Positions 14,774-22,512 of a stretch of DNA of 22,512 nt are shown one piece after another. The notes under the pieces are model-generated. The model made no database searches. It was not told the DNA's origin and saw only the letters and a list, made by a program, of their open reading frames with translations. The stretch comes from Verrucomicrobiales bacterium. Its GTDB lineage: Bacteria; Verrucomicrobiota; Verrucomicrobiia; Verrucomicrobiales; Akkermansiaceae. The position numbers and the translations under genes were made by a program. Position 1 is the first letter of the stretch. Every line of letters starts with the position of its first letter. Location: positions 11,366-33,877 of the forward strand of contig PBTU01000028.1 in NCBI GenBank assembly GCA_002729295.1, written 5' to 3'.

Positions 14774-15874
14774 ATGCCCGCGGATAAGGATACAGAGAAT
14801 GCATTTGATGGAATTCGTATTGTAGAGGATTCCGAAGAAGAGGAAGTTGTTCGATTGGACGTTTCGGAAGCCGGGACTTTGGCGATGGGAAAACCGAGTA
14901 AAGAGGTGATGGCAATGCCGAAGATGATGGGGGAAACCGATTTGGATGAGGTTCCGGAGATCTTTGGCCCTGAAAGCGAATGGCTTGTTACGGCGGAGGC
15001 CAAGGAGGTGACCAGTGTGCCGATGGGCTGGTTTTTTCTTTTGTTCGCGGTGCTGGGAGGCGTTTTGATTTGGGCTTTTTCTCAGAGAATAGGCGAGGTG
15101 GAAGGGACAGTAGAGGCCGGACCATTGCCAGATTCCATGATTGATCAGGAGGCTTATGACCAGCTTGGTCAGTCCGTTTTCCGATATAATGAAGCAAAGT
15201 TGATGGAGGATGCAGCTCGAGATTACGATGAAATGGAAGAGATTTTGCGGGGCTTTCTTTCGGCAAAGACGGTTGATGAACGGCTGAAGTATGTGCGGCA
15301 CCCGGATCGGGTGAAACCCCTGATGTTGGATCATTACAGACGATTTCCGATACAATCGTATCAATACAAGGAAGTAAGCGAATACACCACCATTCCTTTG
15401 AAGAAGAGACCATTCGTAGCTTTGAGCGTCCGCATGGCTGAAGGGAAAAATTTCCCAATCCTGCTTGAAGATGTCGAGAAAGGTTATCTGGTGGACTGGG
15501 AGTCATTTGTCAGCTACCAGCCAATCGCATTTGAAGATTATTTGAAGAAGCGGCCGACTGTTCCCATCGATTTGAGGGTTTACGGTAGCTTTGATGAATT
15601 CTACGCCTATGAATTTCCGGAGGAGGACGGTTATCTCTGTGTTCGGATGACGGCCAAGCACACCGATAAGGTCATTTTTGGATATGTGAAAAAAGGGACC
15701 ACCTTAGCGAGTGAGATGAAGAAGCATTTAGAGGCACCTCCTGGAAGGTCGAAAACACAGCCTTTCATTCTGCGCGTCCGATTCCTGCCCGGGAGTAAGG
15801 CTCCCCGATCCGTGGTGATCGACAAGATTGTGTCCACCTTTTGGGCCTATCCCACGAATCCTGATGAGGAATAG
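14774..15874 (+). CDS. Acidic single-pass membrane protein, unknown function
   Basis: 366 aa, family not recognised. Residues 1-80 are strongly acidic and probably disordered and cytoplasmic (EDSEEEEVVRLDV, 18-30). A single transmembrane helix lies at about 84-103 (MGWFFLLFAVLGGVLIWAF). The remaining 260 residues would be outside the inner membrane: a helical stretch (about 125-195: EAYDQLGQSVFRYNEAKLMEDAARDY..., with FLSAKTVDERLKYVRHPDRV at 155-174), then a beta-rich C-terminus. It reads like a lineage-specific Verrucomicrobiota envelope protein. AGAGAGG directly precedes the ATG, one of the better ribosome-binding sites here. It heads the plus-strand run up to waaA; an envelope role is guessed from that context only. 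Confidence 0.8.
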   Translation: MPADKDTENAFDGIRIVEDSEEEEVVRLDVSEAGTLAMGKPSKEVMAMPKMMGETDLDEVPEIFGPESEWLVTAEAKEVTSVPMGWFFLLFAVLGGVLIWAFSQRIGEVEGTVEAGPLPDSMIDQEAYDQLGQSVFRYNEAKLMEDAARDYDEMEEILRGFLSAKTVDERLKYVRHPDRVKPLMLDHYRRFPIQSYQYKEVSEYTTIPLKKRPFVALSVRMAEGKNFPILLEDVEKGYLVDWESFVSYQPIAFEDYLKKRPTVPIDLRVYGSFDEFYAYEFPEEDGYLCVRMTAKHTDKVIFGYVKKGTTLASEMKKHLEAPPGRSKTQPFILRVRFLPGSKAPRSVVIDKIVSTFWAYPTNPDEE

Positions 15875-15986
15875 GAATTCGGGGAATCAGCGGCTTTTCC
15901 AGAGTGTGGGTTTACTTACAGGGGCAAATGTGCTTCGTTTTGGCGTTCCGGCAATCGGGTTATTGGATTTTCTACAGAAAAGATTT

Positions 15987-16703
15987 ATGAGAGTTATTCA
16001 AACTACAAAGGTTTTGGCCTTTTTGACACTATTTGGAGCTATGCTGGGACAGGCTTTTTCCCAAGAGAGAGCCCCTGAATTGCTGACGGCATACCTTCCA
16101 GCAGACAAGGTGGTGAAGGGGAATATTATTGCCGTTCTTCCTCCCGAGGAAATCAAGGAATACGTTGATCTGGTGAATGCTGCGGCGGAAGAGAATCCCG
16201 AGTGGTATGCTGATTTTGCGGGTAATGCCAAGCCGGGAGTCCCTTTACCTTTTCACGAAAATCTGGGGTTGACCAAGGAGCAATATCAGAAATACCGCCA
16301 ACTCTGGAGTGAGCGAACGCATAAGATCATTCAGCCCATTGAGCTTCGATTGGAAGCTTTGGGGGGGAGTTGGATGATTCGCTTTGCAGCCAAGGATGTC
16401 GATCTGACGTTGCTTCGCTACAATGCCAAGGATGATGTCTTTGATGGAATTGGAGGGAAGATGGGGCGAATCAAAGATATTGAAGCCGATCCGGAAACGA
16501 TCTTAGGGGCTTGGACCGGCCAAGAATGGAAATTTCAGAAAGAAAATCTTCTCGGCCGCACCAAGGAAAACTTTGCGATTGGAAAAGAGAAGGACGGAAA
16601 ACACGGACTCATGGTATACCGCTTGCAAAATATCAACCGGAAGGGGGAATTTCTCGCTTATGAAACCCTTCTGATTCGATTTCCAATCGAAGCGGCTAAG
16701 TAG
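15987..16703 (+). CDS. Secreted protein of unknown function, 238 aa
   Basis: Signal peptide at 1-25 (MRVIQTTKVLAFLTLFGAML, then GQAFSQ with likely cleavage before or after Q26). The mature part is mixed alpha/beta with no cysteine and no motif I recognise: ADKVVKGNIIAVLPPEEIKEY near the N-terminus, PFHENLGLTKEQYQKYRQLW in the middle, FAIGKEKDGKHGLMVYRLQN near the C-terminus. An in-frame start at 15828 would overlap the previous gene by 47 nt and bury the signal peptide, so the ATG at 15987 is preferred. It lies 112 nt after the acidic membrane protein and 12 nt before the AsmA-like gene. Likely periplasmic. Confidence 0.82.
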   Translation: MRVIQTTKVLAFLTLFGAMLGQAFSQERAPELLTAYLPADKVVKGNIIAVLPPEEIKEYVDLVNAAAEENPEWYADFAGNAKPGVPLPFHENLGLTKEQYQKYRQLWSERTHKIIQPIELRLEALGGSWMIRFAAKDVDLTLLRYNAKDDVFDGIGGKMGRIKDIEADPETILGAWTGQEWKFQKENLLGRTKENFAIGKEKDGKHGLMVYRLQNINRKGEFLAYETLLIRFPIEAAK

Positions 16704-16715
16704 GAGAATGTCGGG

Positions 16716-18173
16716 GTGAAGCCGGGCAGGCCGAAACAAAGACGCTGGCGGATAGTTCGACGCCTGGTCTTCGTTTTATTGCTTGGGCCGATTGCTTTCT
16801 GGGGAACGTTCAATCTCTTTTTCTCGATCCCATGGGGGACGGATTTGATTGCGGGGCGGATTGAAAAACGTCTTGGGCTGCCATGTGATCTCGAGAGTGT
16901 GACTTGGACGCCGTGGGGAGGAGTGATGGTAAGAGACTTCGTGGTGAAGCCCGGGGATGATTCAGGATTTCTCGGGGAGGTTTTGCGGATTGATACCGTG
17001 ACGGTTGATCTCTCATGGGTCTCCTTGGCTCAGAGAAAAAAGAGGTTCGAGCGGCTTGAGATTTCGGGGGTGACGGGGGAGGTCTCGATTGAGTTGTTGA
17101 AGGTTCTCTTAAAAAAGAACGTCGTTTCGGAGGCTCAGCGACGCGGGTCGGAAGAAAACGCCCCTGGGAACTCTCCGAATTCTTTACCGTCTGGGATAAC
17201 TCCTCAAAAAGAAAACGAGGAGGATGGGGTGATCAGCATAAGGGAAGAGCCGAGAGAATCTCCCAATTTTCAGGCCAGCCCCGTGGATGATTTTGAAGGA
17301 GTGATTGTATTTGAGGATGTTAACTTGGCGCTCACTTCGCTGGAGCATCCGGAGCTTTCTATAGTGTTGGAGGATTTGGAAGGAGTGCTTCCGGTTTGGG
17401 GTGCGGAGCGCGAAGGTCGCGTGAGGTTTGCTGCCCTGCATGCGGGAGGGGAGATGGTGAATGGGGAAGAAGTCATCCCCGTGAAGTGGAAAGAGCAGTT
17501 CATTCGGATCGACGAGCATGAGCTCAAGGTGATTGGATTGAATTTGAAGATGAATTTGGCGATTCGAATTTCGCAAGGCCTCCCGATTGGACTTCAAGTG
17601 GTGGCACCAAAACAGCAGGTTGATCTTTCCCCGATCTTTGGAGAAAATAAGAGTCCGGTTGATATTGAACACTTTTCTTTGAGAGGCGGGATTCAGGGAT
17701 ATCTCATGATGCCACAGAGTTTTTCCGGGTATGGGAATGCCGGATTTGAGGGGATGGAAATTTATGATGATCGGGATGCCAGTATCATTGAGTTTTATCG
17801 TGGTTACGGTGAAGCCCGAGTGAATCGAGCCGGCTTGGTTGTCCCGGATGCCCGGATGATTGGTGATGAAGAGGCGATTTTGCTTAATGGGTTTGTTACC
17901 AGCAATGGCGAAGTTGCCGCGACTGTGCGGGTGGTGGGTAGTCCGGAACGGGCGGAGGTTTATGAGCAGCGTGTTCATCGAGCTAATGAAGAATGGACTC
18001 TCGATTTCGAACCCCTGGTGACAGAGGATCGACTTTATCGGGATCTTCGTATGGAATCTTCCGAAGAGGGACTAATTGTGAATCTGGGAGAAAAGCCAAC
18101 GTCTGTTTTGCTCTTTCCTGCGTTGAAAGCTATTCTGACCGGGCAGCATCTTTCTACTAATTTACTTCAATGA
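16716..18173 (+). CDS. AsmA-like membrane-anchored periplasmic protein
   Basis: 485 aa. A basic N-terminus (KPGRPKQRRWRIVRR) leads into one transmembrane helix (about 17-38), then IPWGTDLIAGRIEKRLGLPCDLESVTWTPWGGVMVRDFVV. This opening, with a helix followed by a short amphipathic domain and an 'l-g-i-p-v-...-v' step, is what AsmA/DUF748/TamB-type proteins show. The rest is beta-rich with an acidic, low-complexity insert at about 145-195. AsmA-like proteins are implicated in lipid or outer-membrane biogenesis. The assignment is moderate: I see the topology, not a diagnostic motif. The start is GTG with GGAG 9 nt upstream; a nearby ATG at 16709 stops after three codons. It overlaps rsmD by ATGA and fits an envelope-biogenesis operon with waaA. 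Confidence 0.75.
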   Translation: MKPGRPKQRRWRIVRRLVFVLLLGPIAFWGTFNLFFSIPWGTDLIAGRIEKRLGLPCDLESVTWTPWGGVMVRDFVVKPGDDSGFLGEVLRIDTVTVDLSWVSLAQRKKRFERLEISGVTGEVSIELLKVLLKKNVVSEAQRRGSEENAPGNSPNSLPSGITPQKENEEDGVISIREEPRESPNFQASPVDDFEGVIVFEDVNLALTSLEHPELSIVLEDLEGVLPVWGAEREGRVRFAALHAGGEMVNGEEVIPVKWKEQFIRIDEHELKVIGLNLKMNLAIRISQGLPIGLQVVAPKQQVDLSPIFGENKSPVDIEHFSLRGGIQGYLMMPQSFSGYGNAGFEGMEIYDDRDASIIEFYRGYGEARVNRAGLVVPDARMIGDEEAILLNGFVTSNGEVAATVRVVGSPERAEVYEQRVHRANEEWTLDFEPLVTEDRLYRDLRMESSEEGLIVNLGEKPTSVLLFPALKAILTGQHLSTNLLQ

Positions 18174-18712
18174 GAATCATTTCAGGAACTGCCAAAGGAC
18201 GCGCTCTCAAAGTCCCCCGTGAGGTGGCTCGTCCGACCACGGACCGGGTGCGGGAGTCATTGTTTGGGATCTTAAATACGGTGATCGGGGATAGCCGGGT
18301 GCTTGATTTGTTTGCAGGCTCGGGGGCGCTTGGTATGGAGGCATTGAGCCGGGGCGCGATGTCTTGTGCCTTTGTCGATCAAAATCGAGGGGCGGTTCGC
18401 GCGATCGAGGAAAATCTCAAAAAGACGGGTCTGACAGGAGGGAAAGTAGTCTTGCGTGAGGTATTGAAATACTTAAAAGGCGAACGAGCTACCTATGATT
18501 TGATCTTCGCCGATCCTCCTTATGCGGACGGAGTCAGTGACCTCGCGGCGGATTTAATTGCGTTGGAGGGATGGGGGAGGTGGTTGTCGGAAGATGGATT
18601 TTTGGTGGTGGAGCAAGAGGCCGCCGGAGAGCTTCCTGTCTGCGATCTCGAATTGGTGCAGCAGCGTGATTATGGTCGCAGCCGTATCGCAATCTATCGT
18701 CGAAAATCCTGA
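18170..18712 (+). CDS. rsmD: 16S rRNA (guanine(966)-N2)-methyltransferase
   Basis: SAM-dependent methylation of G966 (E. coli numbering) of 16S rRNA; cytoplasmic. 180 aa, the usual length. The N-terminal MRIISGTAKGRALKVP and RPTTDRVRESLFGIL (21-35) are family signatures, LDLFAGSGALGMEALSRGA (45-63) binds SAM, and the catalytic motif is DPPY (115-118). The ATG overlaps the AsmA-like stop (ATGA), and the waaA start follows 2 nt after the stop, so it is embedded in one transcript. Confidence 0.96.
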   Translation: MRIISGTAKGRALKVPREVARPTTDRVRESLFGILNTVIGDSRVLDLFAGSGALGMEALSRGAMSCAFVDQNRGAVRAIEENLKKTGLTGGKVVLREVLKYLKGERATYDLIFADPPYADGVSDLAADLIALEGWGRWLSEDGFLVVEQEAAGELPVCDLELVQQRDYGRSRIAIYRRKS

Positions 18713-18714
18713 TC

Positions 18715-19965
18715 ATGAGAACGTTGACTCTTCTATTTTGGAATGCGATTTATCCGGTCGTTGTTATCTTGGCGTTGCCGTTTTGGTTGCTGAAAATGTG
18801 GCGGCGGGGCGGTTGGGGAAGTGGCTTGCTAGAGCGGCTGGGAAGATATAATTGCAAAGCGGAGATGGAGAAACGCGGCGGCGTTTATATTCATGCGGTA
18901 AGTGTGGGAGAAGTTCTGTTGGCGCTGAAGTTTATCAAGAAGTGGCAGATGCAGACCAAGGAGCATTTTATTTTGGTCCCAACCACGGCGACGGGCATGG
19001 CGGTGGCCCGCGAAAACGCGGGGTCCGAAGTGAGAGTGATCTATGCTCCTCTTGATTTTCCATTCCTCATCAAGCGGGTCATGGATCGCTTTGAGCCGCG
19101 GGTGGTCATCATGGTGGAGTCGGAATTGTGGCCAAATTTGATTTACCAGACGTATCGGAAGGGGATTTCTCTCGGTCTGATGAATGCCCGGCTATCGCCG
19201 CGATCCGGTCGCCGGTTGGGTAAGTTTAAGTTGGTGGTGAAGCCTTTTCTTTCGCTTCTGGATCATGTGGGTGTTCCTGAGAGGGAAGACTTGGTTCGAT
19301 GGCAGGAAATCGGAGTTCGCTCCAAAGCCACGGTGTTGACGGGAAATGTGAAGTTCGATTCCCAAGGTGTGGTGCCACCTCAAAAACGTGATGAATTTGG
19401 AGCGATGCTCGCTCAATTTCCTGAACGTGCTATTGCAATGGCGGTGTCGACCTTCGCGGGAGAAGAGGAATATTTGGCTAGAGTTTTTGAATCGGTTGGT
19501 GCGCAAGCGGTGATTGTTCCCCGACATGCCGAACGGAGGGAAGAGGTGAGGGCAGCCTTGGATGGTAAGATGGTATTGCGGAGCCGGTTTGAGATTCCGT
19601 CAGGTGATGAAGTCTTCGTGATCGATACTACTGGTGAGCTTCGCGATTGGACGGCTCATGCCGATGTTGTCGTGATTGGGAAAAGCTTTTTCGAGAAAGG
19701 CGGCCAGAATCCCAGCGAGGCGATTTTAGCGGGGGTTCCGGTAATTTGCGGTCCATACATGGCGAATTTCGAACCTTTGGTGAGTGAGTTGAAAGCTGCC
19801 GGGGGGATCCGGATGGTTGAAAATGAAGAGGAGTTGAAAGCGGCTCTCGTCGAATTGCTGGAGGACTCAACGAAACAAACGAAGGCGGCTCTGGAAGTAA
19901 TTTCAAAACACGACGGGGCAATGACGAAAACGATTGAATTATTTTCGGAAAATCGAGAGGTTTGA
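18715..19965 (+). CDS. waaA: 3-deoxy-D-manno-octulosonic acid transferase
   Basis: Adds Kdo from CMP-Kdo to lipid A precursor (GT30) at the cytoplasmic face of the inner membrane, so the organism should make LPS. 416 aa, normal length. An N-terminal membrane-binding hydrophobic segment (about 7-28) is followed by GLLERLGRY, then YIHAVSVGEVLLA with the proposed catalytic base E66, TTTATG-like TTATG (90-94), VESELWPN (134-141), MNARLSPRS, TGNVKFD (209-215), VPRHAERR (268-275) and the Kdo-site GGQNPSEA (329-336). Whether it adds one or several Kdo residues cannot be told. It is the last gene of the tight run that includes the AsmA-like gene and rsmD; a hairpin 80 nt downstream may terminate it. 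Confidence 0.96.
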   Translation: MRTLTLLFWNAIYPVVVILALPFWLLKMWRRGGWGSGLLERLGRYNCKAEMEKRGGVYIHAVSVGEVLLALKFIKKWQMQTKEHFILVPTTATGMAVARENAGSEVRVIYAPLDFPFLIKRVMDRFEPRVVIMVESELWPNLIYQTYRKGISLGLMNARLSPRSGRRLGKFKLVVKPFLSLLDHVGVPEREDLVRWQEIGVRSKATVLTGNVKFDSQGVVPPQKRDEFGAMLAQFPERAIAMAVSTFAGEEEYLARVFESVGAQAVIVPRHAERREEVRAALDGKMVLRSRFEIPSGDEVFVIDTTGELRDWTAHADVVVIGKSFFEKGGQNPSEAILAGVPVICGPYMANFEPLVSELKAAGGIRMVENEEELKAALVELLEDSTKQTKAALEVISKHDGAMTKTIELFSENREV

Positions 19966-20044
19966 GCGTTAAATCGAGGATTCACGGGATTTTCGGGTGG
20001 AGTTTTTAGATTGGAGGGGGCTGGAGGGCAAGATACCCTGTGAG

Positions 20045-20070
20045 AGCGCCGAGGGCGCTTTATTGGATTT
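20045..20070 (+). terminator. Possible terminator or leader hairpin before trkH
   Basis: AGCGCC (20045-20050), loop GAG, GGCGCT (20054-20059), then TTATTGGATTTTCTT. The stem is perfect but short, and the T-rich tail is interrupted. It lies 79 nt after the waaA stop and 20 nt before the trkH GTG. It could end the waaA transcript or fold in the trkH leader. Confidence 0.45.
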
Positions 20071-20079
20071 TCTTATCTT

Positions 20080-21561
20080 GTGAATATTGCCGTTTTACTT
20101 CGTTCCCTCGGGATGATGGTTCTCCTCTTGGGAGCCGCGATGGTGTTTTCCGTGCTGCTGGCATGGATCATCCCGACGGGGGAAAGACACAATGCCGGAT
20201 TGGATTTGAAGGGGTGGAGCTTATGTCTGGGGATTGCCGTTTCTTTGGGTGGCGGACTTTGGGGAACGGGAAAGTATTTGGGGAAGCGTTCCAGTCGACC
20301 CGATACCATGCGCCGCCGTGAGGCGATGGCCTTGGTTGGGAGTGGATGGTTCGTCTGTGGATTGATGGCGGCCTTGCCTTATTGTCTTTGCGAGCCTCAT
20401 GAAACTCTTCCGAATGCTTTGTTTGAAGCGGTGTCTGGATTGACCACCACGGGGGCGACGATCTTTTCGAATCTCGAGAGTCTGCCTAAATCAATATTGA
20501 TGTGGCGCTCGGTGACGCAGTGGGTCGGGGGAATGGGAATTCTTGCGATGTTTGTCGTTGTTCTCTCGGGGATGACTTCGAGCAGTAAGACCCTGATTGG
20601 AGCAGAGTCGTCGTTGGCGAACTCGGATATCTCGAGTCTTCGCCAGACGATGCGGCAACTTTGGGCGTTGTATGTCGTGCTGACATTGGTTTGTGGAACC
20701 GGGCTCTACTTTCTGGGGCTGACGCCATTTCAGGCGATCAACTATTCGTTGACAGCGGTTTCCACGGGAGGGTTTGGAACGGAGAGCGACAGTGTGGGGA
20801 GTATCTTTACGGTATGGAGTAAAAGCTGGCTGATCATTTTTATGATCATTGGGGCGATCAGTTTCCCGTTTTATCTCGTGCTGATGAGGGGGCGTTTCAA
20901 TGACCTTGGGAAGCGATTTGAAGAGGTCTGGTGGTTCCTGGCGATGATTGGTTTTTTCTGTGTGGTGATGTTGCTCCAGAAATTGGGGGGCGGGAGCGAT
21001 GTTGCTGCAATTGATTTGGTGTTTAATATTGTGTCGATTGGGACGTGCACCGGATATGTCAGTGACGATTACGATCACTGGAGTCGGTTGGGAGTTGGGA
21101 TCATGTTGCTTTTGATGATGATCGGTGGGTGTTCGGGGTCGACCTCGGGGGGGCTGAAAGTGAGCCGGATTATTTTGTGGTTTCGCTTTATGGCTGCGGG
21201 GCTCGTGCGGTCATTTCGCCCCCAGGCGGTGAGTCCGGTGAAGTTGAATGGCCGGCAGGTGCCCGATGAAGCCCAGAGTCAGCTTTTCTTGGTGCTGACG
21301 CTGTTTGGTTTCTTTGGGATCACTGGAACGATGGCTTTTCAAATGTTCGACCCAGGTCATTCCTTGATGGGCGCGGTTTCGGGGATCATTTCCTGCCTTG
21401 GAAATATCGGGCCGGCCTTTGAAGAGATGGGGCCGACAGAGAGTGTTCACGACATCAGTTCGCCGAGTAAGATTCTCTTTGTCTGTCTGATGATCTTGGG
21501 ACGACTTGAATACGTGGCCTTGCTGGTAATCTTCGTGCCGAAGCTTTGGAAGCGTTACTAA
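20080..21561 (+). CDS. trkH: Trk-type potassium uptake protein, membrane subunit
   Basis: K+ translocating subunit of the Trk/Ktr/HKT superfamily in the inner membrane. 493 aa with four M1-P-M2 units. The four selectivity-filter loops are visible: LTTTGAT (121-127), VSTGGFGT (227-234), GTCTGYV (321-327) and LGNIGPA (440-446). The hallmark TQWVGGMGI (146-154) and the GCSGSTSGGLKVSR intramembrane loop (350-363) are intact. The start is GTG at 20080; an in-frame stop at 20041 rules out a longer start and there is no Shine-Dalgarno. The usual regulatory partner TrkA is not in the window. It converges on ftsY with stops overlapping by 4 nt. Confidence 0.95.
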   Translation: MNIAVLLRSLGMMVLLLGAAMVFSVLLAWIIPTGERHNAGLDLKGWSLCLGIAVSLGGGLWGTGKYLGKRSSRPDTMRRREAMALVGSGWFVCGLMAALPYCLCEPHETLPNALFEAVSGLTTTGATIFSNLESLPKSILMWRSVTQWVGGMGILAMFVVVLSGMTSSSKTLIGAESSLANSDISSLRQTMRQLWALYVVLTLVCGTGLYFLGLTPFQAINYSLTAVSTGGFGTESDSVGSIFTVWSKSWLIIFMIIGAISFPFYLVLMRGRFNDLGKRFEEVWWFLAMIGFFCVVMLLQKLGGGSDVAAIDLVFNIVSIGTCTGYVSDDYDHWSRLGVGIMLLLMMIGGCSGSTSGGLKVSRIILWFRFMAAGLVRSFRPQAVSPVKLNGRQVPDEAQSQLFLVLTLFGFFGITGTMAFQMFDPGHSLMGAVSGIISCLGNIGPAFEEMGPTESVHDISSPSKILFVCLMILGRLEYVALLVIFVPKLWKRY

Positions 21562-22409
21562 AGGATGTTCTGCACGAATTCTTCGCGTTGGAAGCGTGAG
21601 AACTGATCGGGCTCTTCTCCTGTGCCGATGAAGCGAGGAGGAATGTTGAGTTCCTTCTGAATCGCAGCCGCGACTCCGCCTTTTCCGGAGCCGTCCAGCT
21701 TGGTGATGACGAGTCCATCGAGAGGAACCGCTTTTTGGAATTCGCGAGCTTGGTTGAGGGCGTTGCCTCCGGTGGTGGCATCGACGACGATGAAGGTTTC
21801 GTGCGGTGCGGTCTCGTCCTGCTTGCTGATGGTACGTTTGATCTTGGAAAGCTCGTCCATCAGGTTGTTGCGGGTGTGGAGACGCCCGGCGGTGTCGCAG
21901 AGGAGGAAGTCGTAGTTCTCGTTGATGGCGCGCTGGTGGGCTTGGTAGCAAACGGAGGAGGGGTCTGCTTCGTGGGCACCGGTAACGACGGGCAAGTTGA
22001 GTCGCTCGCCCCAACGAACGAGTTGTTCGACGGCGGCGGCGCGGAAGGTGTCGGCCGCTGCGAGGAGAATGGAGTAGCCCTGGCTTTGGAGGAGGTGTCC
22101 GAGTTTGGCGGTGGAGGTCGTCTTTCCGGTGCCATTGACGCCCACGAGCAGAAGGACGGCGGGTTTGTCATCGGTGCGGGGTTGCAGGGCGGGTGAGTCC
22201 TCGGGGAAGAGCGCGGAGAGTTTTGTTCGGGTTGTCTCTACAACATCTTCGGCGGAGACCTTGCGACCCAGATCCTGAAGTTCGGAGACGATTTCCAGGG
22301 AGAGATTCACGCCGAGATCACCGGTTATGAGTTCGGCTTCAAGATCGTCCCAATCGATTTCCGCCGTGTTGGTGATCTTGTTGATCAGTTTTTTGAAGAA
22401 TCCAGCCAT
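21558..22409 (-). CDS. ftsY: Signal recognition particle receptor FtsY
   Basis: SRP GTPase receptor that docks Ffh-ribosome complexes at the inner membrane for cotranslational insertion. 283 aa: a helical N domain (about 1-75) and a G domain with GVNGTGKTT (90-98), ADTFRAAAVEQL (119-130), DTAGR (172-176), TKLDGSGKGG (236-245) and closing GTGEEPDQFSRF (262-273). The acidic A domain of E. coli FtsY is absent; instead the protein starts MAGFFKKLINKITN, an amphipathic membrane-targeting helix usual in short FtsYs. It converges with trkH. A 16-bp palindrome lies upstream. Confidence 0.97.
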   Translation of the reverse strand: MAGFFKKLINKITNTAEIDWDDLEAELITGDLGVNLSLEIVSELQDLGRKVSAEDVVETTRTKLSALFPEDSPALQPRTDDKPAVLLLVGVNGTGKTTSTAKLGHLLQSQGYSILLAAADTFRAAAVEQLVRWGERLNLPVVTGAHEADPSSVCYQAHQRAINENYDFLLCDTAGRLHTRNNLMDELSKIKRTISKQDETAPHETFIVVDATTGGNALNQAREFQKAVPLDGLVITKLDGSGKGGVAAAIQKELNIPPRFIGTGEEPDQFSRFQREEFVQNIL

Positions 22410-22440
22410 GATAAGGTTCCCTGCGGAAAGGCCGTCACGC

Positions 22441-22456
22441 TAGGGAAATTTCCCTA
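22441..22456. promoter_or_regulatory. Perfect 16-bp palindrome upstream of ftsY
   Basis: TAGGGAAATTTCCCTA is fully self-complementary and lies 32 bp upstream of the ftsY ATG (which reads leftward). It could be an operator for a dimeric regulator. A spacerless palindrome makes a poor RNA hairpin and no T-run follows, so a terminator is less likely. No promoter elements are clear around it. Confidence 0.45.
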
Positions 22457-22512
22457 TTTGGCAAAGGCAAAGGTGCCCCGGGAATTTTATGCGTCGACCA
22501 AATGGTAGGAGT

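Noticed and set aside
15828..15986. Longer start for the 238-aa secreted protein
   Set aside because: It overlaps the previous gene and would bury the signal peptide starting at 15987.

Overview
The window reads as chromosomal DNA from a Gram-negative, heterotrophic member of the Verrucomicrobiota (PVC group). This rests on protein character, not a database search. The signs are a Kdo transferase (so an LPS outer membrane), a secreted sulfatase with C-terminal HEAT-like repeats, a CBM9-like protein, a UgtP/MGDG-type glycolipid glycosyltransferase, a short SigA-like sigma factor, many small secreted proteins of unknown function, and poor Shine-Dalgarno signals before many starts. I see no rRNA, tRNA, CRISPR array, insertion sequence or phage module. 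Gene density is high, with many 1-4 nt start/stop overlaps.

Layout. 55-1056 (-) is aspartate-semialdehyde dehydrogenase. Divergent from it, 1307-1687 (+) holds two very small lipoprotein genes (39 and 54 aa) closed by a strong intrinsic terminator with a TTCG loop. 1807-4730 (+) is a TPR-like membrane protein followed 11 nt later by ComEC (DNA uptake channel). Alanine racemase (4727-5812, -) converges on comEC with shared stop bases. 5876-6256 (+) is a remnant of a large HerA/FtsK-like P-loop ATPase: its N-terminus and apparent C-terminus are joined across an internal deletion, and the Walker A glycine codon is TGA. It runs to within 3 nt of a YbgC-like hotdog thioesterase. Next come a secreted transglutaminase-like/alpha-beta hydrolase fusion and, by a TAATG junction, a CBM9-like protein (to 9755).

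9877-14696 is all on the minus strand: the sulfatase, a primary-type sigma factor with its own terminator, a 318-nt gene-poor gap, and an ATGA-coupled pair (glycolipid glycosyltransferase, YihX-like HAD phosphatase). From a divergent 77-bp gap, 14774-19965 (+) is an envelope-flavoured run: an acidic single-pass membrane protein, a secreted protein and an AsmA-like anchored protein (all without clear assignment), then rsmD and waaA, tightly packed. trkH (potassium uptake) follows behind a hairpin and converges with overlapping stops on ftsY (SRP receptor). A perfect 16-bp palindrome lies upstream of ftsY.

Most of this is housekeeping or envelope biogenesis. I found no convincing complete new system. 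The items most worth a second look are the internally deleted ATPase remnant, the tandem micro-lipoproteins, the fused secreted hydrolase with its coupled CBM9 partner, and an alanine racemase lacking the usual carbamylated lysine.
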